A DNA stretch of 64,000 nt from CAYXSX01 sp964467925 (GTDB taxonomy: Bacteria > Pseudomonadota > Alphaproteobacteria > Micavibrionales > Micavibrionaceae): assembly GCA_964467925.1 (NCBI GenBank), contig CAYXSX010000001.1, forward strand, positions 496,001 through 560,000. Direction: 5' to 3'. The notes under the pieces were generated by a model, which was not told where the DNA came from, did no database searches, and saw only the letters and a list, made by a program, of their open reading frames with translations. Shown here one piece after another: positions 17,512-26,743 of this stretch. Made by a program: the position numbers and the translations under genes. Position 1 is the stretch's first letter. Each line of letters opens with the position of its first letter.

Positions 17512-18231
17512 ATGCGCTTTTTAACTCTGCTTGCCTTGATAATGTTTACCCTTCCGCTCGCCGCTGAGGCGCAGGAACAGGATCCGATTCTCGCCTTGCC
17601 TGATGGTCAGGTGATCCTGAGCATTCAGGCGACAGAGAGCAAAGACGTCGCGCAGGACTTGCTGGTGGGCACATTGTCTTATGTTGTCACCAACCGCGAA
17701 GCCGCCGTCGTGCAGAACCAGATCAACACTGTGATGGCCAAGGCATTGGAAGAAGCCAAAAAGGAAGAGGCCCTTAAAGTAAACACCGGCGCGTATCAGG
17801 TTTATGAAACCACCGATGACCGCACCAAGGAAAAATTATGGCGCGGCAGTCAGAATATCACGCTGCAATCCAAGGATGCGGAAAAGCTGTTGGACGTTGC
17901 CGGCAAGCTTCAGGAACAAGGCCTGACCATGAATGGCCTTTCCTACACTCTTGATCCCAAGACTGCTGTGACCGTGCAGGACAGCTTGATGGAAGCAGCC
18001 CTGACACAATTACAGGAGCGTGCAAGCCGCGCCGCTGCAGCACTCGGAAAATCATCTGCCGAGCTTCGTGATGTAAGCGTTAATCAGGCCATGATGCCTT
18101 ACCGCCCGGTCTATAAAGGCCGCGCTATGATGATGGAATCGGTCGCTATGGATATGGCTGCGCCCGTTGCCGAAGGGGGAGAAGACACCATCACCCTGAC
18201 CGTATCCGCGCGCGCTATTCTCAAACCGTGA
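17512..18231 (+). CDS. Exported SIMPL-domain (DUF541) protein
   Basis: 239 residues with a cleavable signal peptide (MRFLTLLALIMFTLPLAAEA, about 1-20). The rest is a single SIMPL domain: an opening strand LPDGQVILSIQATES, a central YQVYETTDD...LWRGSQNITLQS and a C-terminal TITLTVSARAILK strand. SIMPL proteins are periplasmic or outer-membrane-associated (for example BP26/Omp28) and poorly characterised. A strong AGGAG lies before the ATG. The stop overlaps the GTG start of the DUF455 gene by 4 bases, so the two are coupled. Confidence 0.85.
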   Translation: MRFLTLLALIMFTLPLAAEAQEQDPILALPDGQVILSIQATESKDVAQDLLVGTLSYVVTNREAAVVQNQINTVMAKALEEAKKEEALKVNTGAYQVYETTDDRTKEKLWRGSQNITLQSKDAEKLLDVAGKLQEQGLTMNGLSYTLDPKTAVTVQDSLMEAALTQLQERASRAAAALGKSSAELRDVSVNQAMMPYRPVYKGRAMMMESVAMDMAAPVAEGGEDTITLTVSARAILKP

Positions 18232-19154
18232 CTACCCTGAGCGCGGCGGCGCTGGATGTTCTGACCACCGCCGACCCACGCGAAAAAGCGGAAAAGACGC
18301 GCAGCTACGCCGCAAAATGGCGGGCGGGCAGGATCAGTGAAATCGGCAGTGCTTCCCTGCCCGACCGCCCGGCACGCCCTGAAAAACCCGAACTTTTATT
18401 GCCTCGCGACATGCCCAAACGTGCCCGCGCGGGGGAACGTAAATCGAAAACTGCCCTGCTTCACGCTCTGGCCCATATCGAGCTTAACGCCATCGATCTT
18501 GCATGGGATGTCATGGCGCGATCCTTCCCGTATTGTCATCCTGAAGGCGAACGTCTGAAGGATCTCAAAGCTCGTGAAGGAGATTCTTCAGCCCAAGGGC
18601 TTCAGAATAACAAAGTATTTAAACTGTCCAAAGCTTTCTACGACGACTGGATCAAGGTCGCCGATGACGAGGCCAAGCATCACTTAATGCTTGAAACGCG
18701 TCTGAACGATTTTGATGCCTCTTACGGCGATCTTCCCGCCCATGACGGATTGTGGGAAGCCTCCGAGAAAACGGCCCATGATTTTGCTGCCCGCCTTGCC
18801 ATCGTGCCCATGGTGCTGGAGGCCCGCGGGCTTGACGTTACGCCGGGTATGATCGAAGCCATGACGAAACAGGGTGATACCGAAACCGCCGAAATACTGC
18901 GCGTCATTCACGATGATGAAATCACCCATGTACGCGCCGGTACGGTATGGTTTGAAAGCTGGTGTGCGCATAACGGGCTGGATGTCGAGGAGCACTGGCA
19001 AGCGCTGGTGAAGCGCTATTTCAACGGTCCGCTAAAACGCCCGTTCAACCATCCGGGCCGAGAGGAAGCAGGCATGATCCGTGATTGGTACGAGCCGCTG
19101 GCCGATACGCTGGACGGGCAGAATGCGCAGGATACGCTTTCCAATGCGGGCTAA
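18228..19154 (+). CDS. DUF455 ferritin-like protein
   Basis: 308 residues. The helical core has the spaced ligands expected of a diiron ferritin-like bundle: HIELNAIDLAW (first Glu, about residue 85), DDEAKHH (ExxH, about 147) and HDDEITH (ExxH, about 227). This matches the DUF455 family, whose members are often linked to tRNA modification or redox functions without a settled reaction. The GTG start overlaps the SIMPL gene stop. The C-terminal 50 residues are polar and likely flexible. Confidence 0.8.
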   Translation: MTTLSAAALDVLTTADPREKAEKTRSYAAKWRAGRISEIGSASLPDRPARPEKPELLLPRDMPKRARAGERKSKTALLHALAHIELNAIDLAWDVMARSFPYCHPEGERLKDLKAREGDSSAQGLQNNKVFKLSKAFYDDWIKVADDEAKHHLMLETRLNDFDASYGDLPAHDGLWEASEKTAHDFAARLAIVPMVLEARGLDVTPGMIEAMTKQGDTETAEILRVIHDDEITHVRAGTVWFESWCAHNGLDVEEHWQALVKRYFNGPLKRPFNHPGREEAGMIRDWYEPLADTLDGQNAQDTLSNAG

Positions 19155-19189
19155 AGCGGGTATCTTTTAACTTCGGGAGCCTGTAAAAA

Positions 19190-20173
19190 TTGGACAAATC
19201 AGAACAGCCGGAAATCAATACAAAAAAAGCGGCCAACCCGCCCGCCGGACAGGGTGAAATTTCCGCCCCGCCGGAGCAGGAGTTTTCCGAGCAGCTGCAA
19301 TATGTTCTGGAATACGCCGAAAACATCCGCATGCGTCAGATGGGAAAGCTCCGCACTCGGCATTTCGTTTTTATCTTCATGCTTCTTGCCTGCGTGCTGA
19401 TCGGCGGCGGCGCGCTCGCCTGGGCGTTCCTGTTCGAATATAACCTGAACAAGGGCGTTTTCTGGCTGATCTGCAGCGTGCTACTTTGCTCGGCCACCTA
19501 TATGTGGTCGCGCGTGCCGCTGGAAACATACCGCAAGCAATACAAAGTCAAAATAATGCCTGCCCTTGGCAAGGCGCTGGGCAACCTGAAATACAACCAG
19601 AAAATGGGCATCAGCCGGGCGGTCATACAAAAGGCCGGAATTGCTCCACCCCACAAAAACTATCACGCCGAGGATTGTTTCACCGGCAGGTACAAGGGCG
19701 TTAAAATGCTGTTATCCGAGGCCCGCCTGAGCGGAGGAAACCGGGAGGGCTTGCCGGATTTCGAAGGTGTTTTCGTTATGCTCGAAATTCGTGGCCAACC
19801 TTTCAAGGGGCGGGTCATCATCACCAGCGACCCGGCCCTGCAACGAAGGCTGCGCCACCGCGAGGGGCTAAAACGCATGCGCAACCAGGGGTTTGAAATT
19901 CTGACCAACCATCCCGATAATATTAAAAAACTGGCCAGCGATGCGCTTTTTAAGGAACTGGCCGAAATCTCCGCCCTGTTTGAAAACGCGCCGATCAGCC
20001 TGACATTCTTCGCCGGAAAATACCTGTTCCTGATGATCCCCAGCCCGCAGGATTTGTTCGAGCCCTCTCATCTGCTCGTGCCCATCTCCAGCCATACCGA
20101 GATCGTGCGACTGAAAAAGGAGATCGGTAAAATTCTTTCCATCATCGATATTCTCGAGCTTTACGAGCGCTAA
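19190..20173 (+). CDS. DUF3137 membrane protein
   Basis: 327 residues starting at TTG with CGGGAG upstream. The N-terminal 45 residues are cytoplasmic and polar. Two adjacent membrane segments follow (about 60-82 and 88-106), then a large soluble domain (about 110-327) with the pattern of DUF3137: a P-x-LGKALGNLKY opening, DCFTGRYKGVKMLLSEA in the middle and ITSDPALQRRL. Proteins of this family are hypothetical membrane proteins found across bacteria. It has the same orientation as its neighbours, with 35 bases from the previous gene. Confidence 0.75.
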   Translation: MDKSEQPEINTKKAANPPAGQGEISAPPEQEFSEQLQYVLEYAENIRMRQMGKLRTRHFVFIFMLLACVLIGGGALAWAFLFEYNLNKGVFWLICSVLLCSATYMWSRVPLETYRKQYKVKIMPALGKALGNLKYNQKMGISRAVIQKAGIAPPHKNYHAEDCFTGRYKGVKMLLSEARLSGGNREGLPDFEGVFVMLEIRGQPFKGRVIITSDPALQRRLRHREGLKRMRNQGFEILTNHPDNIKKLASDALFKELAEISALFENAPISLTFFAGKYLFLMIPSPQDLFEPSHLLVPISSHTEIVRLKKEIGKILSIIDILELYER

Positions 20174-20256
20174 AGGCTCTGGTTTTCAATCAATACGCTA
20201 GTATGCCGCATGCTGCTTTTATATACGGGCGCGCGTAAAATTTTTATAATAGCGCC

Positions 20257-20946
20257 ATGAAAAACCCGCAAAATGCGGCGGGCAATTCAAACCGTAAAAA
20301 CGCCGCACAACCCGAAAAAGACGAAACTAAACCTGACGAGAATCCGCATTGCCATGCGCATTTTTCCGTCACGGATTTACAGCGGAAACTGGAAGCAGTC
20401 GAAACCTTTATTGCGCGGCGTTTCGATGAAATCTCGATGGAGATCAACGCCACCTCGCAGCAGGTCGATATGGCCGAAGAGGGTATTATTAACCGCTTTA
20501 CCGAGATACTGGAGGTCTTGAGCGCCATTTCCTATCACGGCGACGGCACAAGCCCCGCCAATGCGGGAGTCGAGCTGGACGCCGTGGTCGATATGACCGA
20601 GGACGCCGCCAACACCATTCTTGATGCCGCAGCCCGTATCAGCACACTTGCCAAAGACCCGTCACAATGGAAAGAGACGAAAAAGCGCGAAAGGGCGCTT
20701 GCCGCCATCGAGCGCGACGTGGACACCGTCATTATGGCCTGTTCGTTTCAGGATATTACGGGCCAGCGCATCCGTAAGACCCTCGAAAACCTAAAAATGA
20801 TCGAGGAGCGTTTGAGCGGGACCCTAAGCAAGCTGGGAATTTCCATTACAGTTCACCCGGAAGACCAATGCCCAGTCGCGGCCTCTCAAAACGAAATTGA
20901 CGCGCTGTTCCGCACAGAACACGAGCAAAAGAGTACAGGCAACTAG
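20257..20946 (+). CDS. cheZ: CheZ-like CheY-P phosphatase
   Basis: CheZ dephosphorylates CheY-P to stop the flagellar-switch signal. The 229 residues have a disordered N-terminus (1-35) and long helices. The family signature is at 160-175, MACSFQDITGQRIRK: Asp166 and Gln170 correspond to E. coli CheZ Asp143 and the catalytic Gln147 (D-x-T-G-Q). The C-terminus carries SQNEIDALF (210-218), very similar to the CheY-P-binding N-terminal peptide of FliM (LSQxEIDALL) and in the position of the CheZ CheY-binding tail. A TATAAT-like box precedes the gene. It lies away from cheB/cheR and ends at a clear terminator. Confidence 0.85.
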   Translation: MKNPQNAAGNSNRKNAAQPEKDETKPDENPHCHAHFSVTDLQRKLEAVETFIARRFDEISMEINATSQQVDMAEEGIINRFTEILEVLSAISYHGDGTSPANAGVELDAVVDMTEDAANTILDAAARISTLAKDPSQWKETKKRERALAAIERDVDTVIMACSFQDITGQRIRKTLENLKMIEERLSGTLSKLGISITVHPEDQCPVAASQNEIDALFRTEHEQKSTGN

Positions 20947-20981
20947 TTTATCCTCCACTAGTAAAAACCCCGATTACCTCA

Positions 20982-21007
20982 CCCCCTCCCTCGCGAGGGG
21001 GTTTTTT
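20982..21007 (+). terminator. Rho-independent terminator after the CheZ-like gene
   Basis: CCCCCTC (20982-20988) and GAGGGGG (20995-21001) pair around a 6-base loop and are followed by six T residues. It lies 36 bases after the stop of the CheZ-like gene. Confidence 0.9.
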
Positions 21008-21133
21008 ATTACCCCACCTTCAAATAAAGCCAAAATAGATAAAATTTTAGATAAATATCATCAAATAAAACTTTATCCATAATTAAATTCATCTTTACCC
21101 CGCTTGACTAATATCAAGTCAAGAGAGGGGTAT

Positions 21134-21688
21134 ATGACAATAAATACTTCAAGAGTAAAAGAAAAATACGAAGTAAAAGGTGCAATTACGGCACTTTTAA
21201 ACCGTCTTGCCGCCCTACCCGCTCTTCCGGGGGAAGCATCAAGCAAAAGCCCCGCTCTTCTTTACAAAAACGACAATTTGAAGCCCGCCACGGAAAGCGA
21301 CGCCATGCTCGGCATGGTTTTGACCGAGCATTTTCTAGGCGGGGCCTTTAACTTCGCCGCCAACGATAACGGTACGGCATCGGATACAAACGGTCTGCAA
21401 AGCGCCATTTGCATGATCGGGCCGGACGATCTGGCGGAATTTTACAGTGACTTCCTGCAGGACCGCGAAGCGGATAACGGCAAGCGCGGCAAAGGCACAT
21501 ATGCGCTGGACGGCTCACGGGCAATCTGCGCTGCGTTCAACAAAGATGCAAACAAGACGAGCACCGAAGCCGTCAAAATCTCGCCCGCGCGCATGGCCAT
21601 CGAACAAAATCTGGCGCAACTTTTACGCGAGCTTGAATATTTGAGCGCCTCCGAGAGCATCGCCCCTCCGGAACCTATCGCCGCATAA
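21134..21688 (+). CDS. Hypothetical protein
   Basis: 184 residues from ATG 21134, chosen because AGAGAGGGG lies directly upstream. An upstream in-frame TTG at 21104 has no such site. The protein is soluble and mostly helical, with an Ala/Leu-rich segment ITALLNRLAALPALPG near the start and no recognisable catalytic motif. It ends in a Pro-Glu tail. The leader before it is strikingly AT-rich. Function unknown. Confidence 0.65.
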   Translation: MTINTSRVKEKYEVKGAITALLNRLAALPALPGEASSKSPALLYKNDNLKPATESDAMLGMVLTEHFLGGAFNFAANDNGTASDTNGLQSAICMIGPDDLAEFYSDFLQDREADNGKRGKGTYALDGSRAICAAFNKDANKTSTEAVKISPARMAIEQNLAQLLRELEYLSASESIAPPEPIAA

Positions 21689-21805
21689 TCACAAAGCCCA
21701 TCCCCGCTTTATCAATTCCGCTATTTATTAAAAGTGCAGGCACGCTATAATAAAGGGCGACGATAACCGTTACTTATAAAATCCAAGTCAGCCGCGGGGC
21801 CCTCC

Positions 21806-22705
21806 ATGATCGATTTCAAATCCACATTGCTACGGGAAAAATTCACCATCCGCGAAGGCGCGATAGAAGAAACCTCTCCGCGCTCCTCGCTTGTGGCGAT
21901 GAGCAACCGTATGGCGCTTGAACTAACCGATGCGCAAGGTAATATCGCCGAAACCCTGATCGTGCGGGCCCATAACATGCATAGCTGCGTACGGCTTTGC
22001 GCGCGCCTGATACAGGCATTTATCGATGGCGGCCCCATTTTGAATCGCCCCAAGCCGTTCGACTGGGACGAAAGCTGGGAAAATATTATCGAAGATTACG
22101 AACGCGCCCATAACCCCGATTTATGGGTGGCCGTATACAGCGAGGGGAAAATCGTTTTCGAACGCGGTAAACACCACGCGCTTCTGGACATGATCGAAAA
22201 ATGCGATTTCACGAGCGAGGAACCTTACGATTATTCCGTTGCGATTGCAGAAGAAAGCTTCCAGAAGGCAGGCAAGGATGTAACCATCGAATATGACGGA
22301 AAAATGGCTATGGTTGCCACTTTTGAAGAAGGTTTCGGGAAATGCGCCTTCATCTTGCGGCACCCCAATCGTACCACCACATTCAATTTCAAGGCCCATC
22401 CGCTAGCCGGCGGCAGGGAGGTCAGCATCTCTCAATGTTTGAGCGCGGGAGCGGCGTTACTAGAGGGAATCCAGCTTGCTTTCACAGTGGGCATGAATAA
22501 CGAAAAGATGAACCGCGGTCTGATCAAGCGCTATACAGACGCCGAACAGAAAACGAAGGACGCCCGCCAGCGTCTGGGAAGGTTGGGCGAGGAACTGAAT
22601 TCGCTGGAAAACACTTATAATGTACATTACCGCCCCGAACGACCGGAGTTTCAGGAAATCGTCACCGATTCCGAAGAACGCGCGGGACGGATTTTTAAGG
22701 GTTAA
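21806..22705 (+). CDS. Hypothetical cytoplasmic protein with C-terminal coiled coil
   Basis: 299 residues with no signal peptide or membrane segment. The body (1-230) looks like two alpha/beta units. The C-terminal 60 residues (NRGLIKRYTDAEQKTKDAR onward) form a heptad-rich helix and probably a coiled coil. It lacks motifs I can tie to a family. It faces the convergent acnA, and the 32-base gap contains CGTCATCCCGC, a possible half copy of the dispersed repeat. Confidence 0.7.
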   Translation: MIDFKSTLLREKFTIREGAIEETSPRSSLVAMSNRMALELTDAQGNIAETLIVRAHNMHSCVRLCARLIQAFIDGGPILNRPKPFDWDESWENIIEDYERAHNPDLWVAVYSEGKIVFERGKHHALLDMIEKCDFTSEEPYDYSVAIAEESFQKAGKDVTIEYDGKMAMVATFEEGFGKCAFILRHPNRTTTFNFKAHPLAGGREVSISQCLSAGAALLEGIQLAFTVGMNNEKMNRGLIKRYTDAEQKTKDARQRLGRLGEELNSLENTYNVHYRPERPEFQEIVTDSEERAGRIFKG

Positions 22706-22737
22706 TCCTTCCTCTTCGTCATCCCGCTAATTAAAAC

Positions 22738-25410
22738 TTACGCCGCGAGTTGCCTTAAGACGTAATGCAGGATACCGCCGTTGCGGTAGTACTCCACCTC
22801 GTCCAGCGTATCGATGCGGCAAAGCAGTGTCACATCCTTGCTGGAGCCGTCGGCATAATTGATATGCATTACCACGTCCTGACCCGGCTTGATTTCTCCG
22901 TCGATCCCTTTGATGTCGAAGGTTTCATTGCCCGTCAGATTGAGGCTCTTACGGGTATCATCGCCCTTGAATTGCAGGGGCATCACGCCCATGCCCACTA
23001 GGTTTGAACGGTGAATGCGCTCAAAGCTTTCCGCCACAACCGCCTTCACGCCCAGAAGGCGCGTACCCTTCGCCGCCCAGTCGCGCGAAGATCCCGTGCC
23101 GTACTCCTTGCCCCCGATTACCACCAGCGGCGTACCCGCCTCGCGGTATTTCATGGCGGCGTCGTAAATGCTCATCTGCTCGCCTGTGGGGACGTGCTTC
23201 GTATAGCCGCCCTCCACGCCGTCCAGCATCTCGTTCTTGATGCGGATATTGGCAAAGGTACCACGGGTCATAACCCGGTCGTTACCCCGGCGCGAGCCGT
23301 AGGAATTAAAGTCCACAGGCTGCACGTCATGGCCCGTTAGGTAGCTTCCCGCGGGGCTGTCTTTCTTGATCGATCCGGCCGGAGAGATATGGTCGGTCGT
23401 CACGCTGTCGCCCAGAATGGCCAGCGCATAGGCCCCCACGATATCGGAGGTACCGGACGGGCGGGATTGCATCCCGTCAAAGAAGGGCGGATTCTGGACA
23501 TATGTGGAATCGTTGTCCCAGTCATAGGTTTCACCGGACTGCGCCCCGCCAATCGCCTGCCATTCCTTCGGCCCTTTGAACACATCGGCGTAGCGTTTTT
23601 TGAACATTTCCGGCGTCAGGCATTCACGCACAGTTTCGGCAATCTCCATATTGCTCGGCCAGATATCCTTCATATAAACATCATTGCCGTCTTTATCCTT
23701 GCCCAGCGACTCGCTCATCACATCCACATGCATGGAGCCGGCCAGCGCATACACCACCACCAACGGCGGAGAGGCGAGATAGTTGGATTTTACGTGTGGG
23801 GAAATGCGTCCCTCGAAATTACGGTTACCCGAAAGAACGGATACGACGTTAAGATCGCCCGCATCCACCGCATCACCGATAGGTCCAGGCAGCGGGCCGG
23901 AATTGCCGATACAGGTCGTACAGCCGTAACCCACGGTGTTAAAACCCAGCGCGTCCAGATCGTCCTGAAGCCCAGCCTTTTCAAGGTAATCGGTCACGAC
24001 TTGCGATCCCGGCGCGAGGGATGTTTTCACCCATGGCTTAACCGCCAGCCCCTTTTCCAGCGCCTTGCGCGCCACAAGCCCCGCAGCCACCATAACGGAT
24101 GGATTAGAGGTATTAGTGCAAGACGTAATAGCCGCAATCACCACATCGCCGTTATCCAGCGTGTAATCCGCACCCTTTACTTTTTCTGATTTGCGGGAGG
24201 GTTCCAGCGCAGCAAAGCCGGCTTTTGCCTCTGCCAGTGCGATACGGTCCTGCGGACGTTTGGGGCCCGAAATCGCGGGCTCTACGTCAGCCAGATCAAG
24301 ATGCAGCGTCTCAGTGAATACAGGGTCAGGCGTATTGCTGTCGCGCCACATGCCCTGCTCTTTCGCGTAAGCCTCCACCAGCTTCACCCGCGCCTCCTCG
24401 CGCCCTGTAAAGCGCAGGTAGTTGAGCGTTTCCTGATCGATCGGGAAGAAACCGCAGGTCGCGCCGTATTCGGGCGCCATATTGGCGATGGTCGCCTGAT
24501 CGGCCAGTGACAGGTGATCCAGCCCCTCGCCATAAAATTCGACAAATTTGCCGACCACGCCAAGCTCGCGCAGCATTTCGACAACGCGCAGCACAAGGTC
24601 GGTCGCCGTCGTGCCTTCCTTCATTTTGCCGGTAATCTTGAAGCCCACAACCTCGGGGATCAGCATGGAAACCGGCTGACCCAGCATGGCGGCCTCGGCC
24701 TCGATCCCGCCGACACCCCAACCCAGAACGGCCAGACCGTTTACCATGGTCGTGTGGGAATCCGTACCCACCAACGTGTCGGGATATGCCACGGTTTTGC
24801 CCTTGTTTTTCTCGTCTTCGTCGGTCCAGATCGTCTGGGCCAGATACTCCAGATTGACCTGGTGACAGATGCCCGTTCCGGGCGGCACTACGCGGAAATT
24901 GCGAAACGCACCCTGCCCCCATTTCAGGAACTCGTAACGCTCCCCGTTACGCTCGAACTCCTTCTCCACATTCGCCTGAAAGGCGCGGGGAGAACCGAAT
25001 TCATCCACCATCACCGAGTGGTCGATCACAAGATCAACAGGCACCAGCGGGTTAATTTTTTGCGGATCACCGCCCAGAGAGGCCATCGCCTCGCGCATCG
25101 CGGCAAGGTCCACCACAGCCGGAACCCCCGTAAAATCCTGCATCAAAACGCGCGCGGGGCGGTAGGCGATTTCGGTATCGGAACGCTTGGTTTTCAGCCA
25201 GTCGGCAATCGCCTGAATGTCGGAGGTTTTAACCGTTTGACCGTCTTCAAAGCGCAGCAGGTTTTCCAGCAGCACCTTAAGCGTAAAAGGAAGGCGAGAT
25301 ATATCGCCGATTTTTTCCGCCGCCGCCTTGAGCGAGAAATAATCGTAATCCTTGCCGTCGACGGAGAGAGTTTTGCGGGTTCCTAATGTGTCTTGACCTA
25401 TGCGTGTCAT
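22738..25410 (-). CDS. acnA: Aconitate hydratase AcnA
   Basis: Aconitase isomerises citrate and isocitrate in the TCA cycle using a [4Fe-4S] cluster. About 890 residues from ATG 25410 (MTRIGQDTLGTR); an 18-residue longer frame exists upstream, but this start matches the family length and has AAAAGG ahead. Cluster cysteines are visible in AITSCTNTSNPS and GCTTCIGNSGP. GTDSHTTMVNGLAVLGWGVG and the C-terminal swivel-domain motif YGTGSSRDWAAKG are present. It is transcribed leftward on its own. An isocitrate dehydrogenase gene lies 3.3 kb away on the same strand. Confidence 0.98.
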   Translation of the reverse strand: MTRIGQDTLGTRKTLSVDGKDYDYFSLKAAAEKIGDISRLPFTLKVLLENLLRFEDGQTVKTSDIQAIADWLKTKRSDTEIAYRPARVLMQDFTGVPAVVDLAAMREAMASLGGDPQKINPLVPVDLVIDHSVMVDEFGSPRAFQANVEKEFERNGERYEFLKWGQGAFRNFRVVPPGTGICHQVNLEYLAQTIWTDEDEKNKGKTVAYPDTLVGTDSHTTMVNGLAVLGWGVGGIEAEAAMLGQPVSMLIPEVVGFKITGKMKEGTTATDLVLRVVEMLRELGVVGKFVEFYGEGLDHLSLADQATIANMAPEYGATCGFFPIDQETLNYLRFTGREEARVKLVEAYAKEQGMWRDSNTPDPVFTETLHLDLADVEPAISGPKRPQDRIALAEAKAGFAALEPSRKSEKVKGADYTLDNGDVVIAAITSCTNTSNPSVMVAAGLVARKALEKGLAVKPWVKTSLAPGSQVVTDYLEKAGLQDDLDALGFNTVGYGCTTCIGNSGPLPGPIGDAVDAGDLNVVSVLSGNRNFEGRISPHVKSNYLASPPLVVVYALAGSMHVDVMSESLGKDKDGNDVYMKDIWPSNMEIAETVRECLTPEMFKKRYADVFKGPKEWQAIGGAQSGETYDWDNDSTYVQNPPFFDGMQSRPSGTSDIVGAYALAILGDSVTTDHISPAGSIKKDSPAGSYLTGHDVQPVDFNSYGSRRGNDRVMTRGTFANIRIKNEMLDGVEGGYTKHVPTGEQMSIYDAAMKYREAGTPLVVIGGKEYGTGSSRDWAAKGTRLLGVKAVVAESFERIHRSNLVGMGVMPLQFKGDDTRKSLNLTGNETFDIKGIDGEIKPGQDVVMHINYADGSSKDVTLLCRIDTLDEVEYYRNGGILHYVLRQLAA

Positions 25411-25522
25411 GGGAATTGCCTTTTGAAAAAAGAAGGTGGGTAATTCGAAGAAACAGTCTACCACGACTAAAAGCGATAAAAAACGGGTAAATAGGGGCGG
25501 TTCTTATCAACTTATCTACCCC

Positions 25523-25606
25523 GTCATCACCCGCTTCATGCGGGTATCCATAGCGAAACCATACACGAATTCGGCCATGGATTACCCGCACAAGGCGGGT
25601 AACGAC
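25523..25606. repeat. Dispersed compound palindromic repeat, copy 2
   Basis: GTCATCACCCGC...GCGGGTATCCAT, a 30-base spacer, ATGGATTACCCGC...GCGGGTAACGAC. It has two stem units flanked by GTCAT/(A)CGAC ends, as in the other copies. It sits between acnA and the HExxH protein gene. Confidence 0.85.
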
Positions 25607-25615
25607 GCCAAAAAA

Positions 25616-26320
25616 CTACCTGGCTTTTGACTTAAGCGCGCCGGAATAATCAAAATCAGGGCAAAGCGCATTCACGCGCTCGTATTCTGCCAGTGAATCC
25701 ACAGCCTGCTGCTGCTCTTCATGGTCAAGCTGCATCTTGCGGAACTCGAACTCCACAATCTGCTGCACGGTTTCGGCCATACGGGTTTGCATTTCCTGCG
25801 CGCTGGCTTCCGGGATCGGTCCGGCTACAAAACCGCGCTGCTGAAGCGCGTTAAACACCTTCGAGCCCATGGTTTTGGCGTATTTATTCACGATCATCTT
25901 GGAAACGCGCACGTGTTTTAACTCATGCTCGCGCACCGCCTTGCTTTTACAGCTGTCTTTCGCAAGCTCTGTGGCAATCGTGATGGTGGGATTGACATTG
26001 ATGTGAATATCGATCTTTTCATACCACAGGCAATATCCGCCATATTGCGGTAAATATTTATGATTCATGGAAATTTTTGGCTCGATACTGATCGGGCTGC
26101 TGGCAAAACCGTTGGTGATGCTGGTGCCGTGAAACCCGTAAGGATTGATGGTATCGACCTGTTCGGCCTGTAGCGCGGCCAGCGATTTGGAATAATCGTA
26201 TTTAACGGTCGATGATTTGGGTATGACATTGATCTGGGCAGGCGCAGGGATGCTGCAAACCGGATTGGAAGCCGCAAGAACAAGAAGAGAGGAAACTGTC
26301 AGCGGATCGACGCCAAGCAT
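25616..26320 (-). CDS. Exported putative zinc metalloprotein with HExxH motif (DUF922-like)
   Basis: 234 residues. The N-terminus (about 1-22) is hydrophobic, with a Cys at residue 22, and may be a signal peptide or lipoprotein signal. A metal site HELKH (about residue 131) matches HExxH. It follows the strand INPYGFHGTS...YEKIDIHINVNPTITIATEL. This is the layout of DUF922-type putative secreted zinc proteases. The C-terminal 70 residues are helical and Gln/Glu-rich. AAGGA precedes the ATG. No substrate can be proposed. Confidence 0.65.
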   Translation of the reverse strand: MLGVDPLTVSSLLVLAASNPVCSIPAPAQINVIPKSSTVKYDYSKSLAALQAEQVDTINPYGFHGTSITNGFASSPISIEPKISMNHKYLPQYGGYCLWYEKIDIHINVNPTITIATELAKDSCKSKAVREHELKHVRVSKMIVNKYAKTMGSKVFNALQQRGFVAGPIPEASAQEMQTRMAETVQQIVEFEFRKMQLDHEEQQQAVDSLAEYERVNALCPDFDYSGALKSKAR

Positions 26321-26458
26321 TTGAAAATCCTTATTTTTAACTCCTTTATATTATAGCACAAATCTTAACAAGAGGTAACGAAGTTCTTGATTGCTGTTGT
26401 TTTTCGGCCCTTTGTGCTATAGGTCTTTTCCCAAGAATTAATTTAAGGAGAAAACTCT

Positions 26459-26743
26459 ATGGAGCTCATAGGTTACCTACTGAATCTAGCCATTGATGTT
26501 TATATTTTCATTATCATCCTTCAGGTCGCCATCAGTTGGCTGGTCGCCTTCGAGATTATCAATACCGGAAACCGGGCGGCACAGAACCTGATCCGCCTGC
26601 TTACCAGAGCCACCGAGCCCGTTTACCGCCCCTTACGCAAATATATACCGCCCGTTGGCGGCATCGACCTGACCCCTATCGTGGTTATGATCGGCCTGTC
26701 GCTGATCCGCAGTTTTGTCATTTACCCGGTGTTCTATGGATAA
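26459..26743 (+). CDS. YggT family membrane protein
   Basis: 94 residues with two hydrophobic segments (about 5-28 and 68-90) separated by an amphipathic loop containing the family motif TEPVYRPLRKYIPPVGGIDLTPIV. YggT proteins are small inner-membrane proteins linked to osmotic stress and, in some bacteria, to cell division or septation. A strong TAAGGAG is present. The stop overlaps the folD start by 8 bases (TATGGATAA), so the two genes are coupled. Confidence 0.9.
   Translation: MELIGYLLNLAIDVYIFIIILQVAISWLVAFEIINTGNRAAQNLIRLLTRATEPVYRPLRKYIPPVGGIDLTPIVVMIGLSLIRSFVIYPVFYG

Noticed and set aside
23389..25386. Long plus-strand frames opposite acnA and a similar one opposite icd (29043-29876)
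   Set aside because: His/Arg-rich products typical of antisense reading of conserved genes; no family resemblance.
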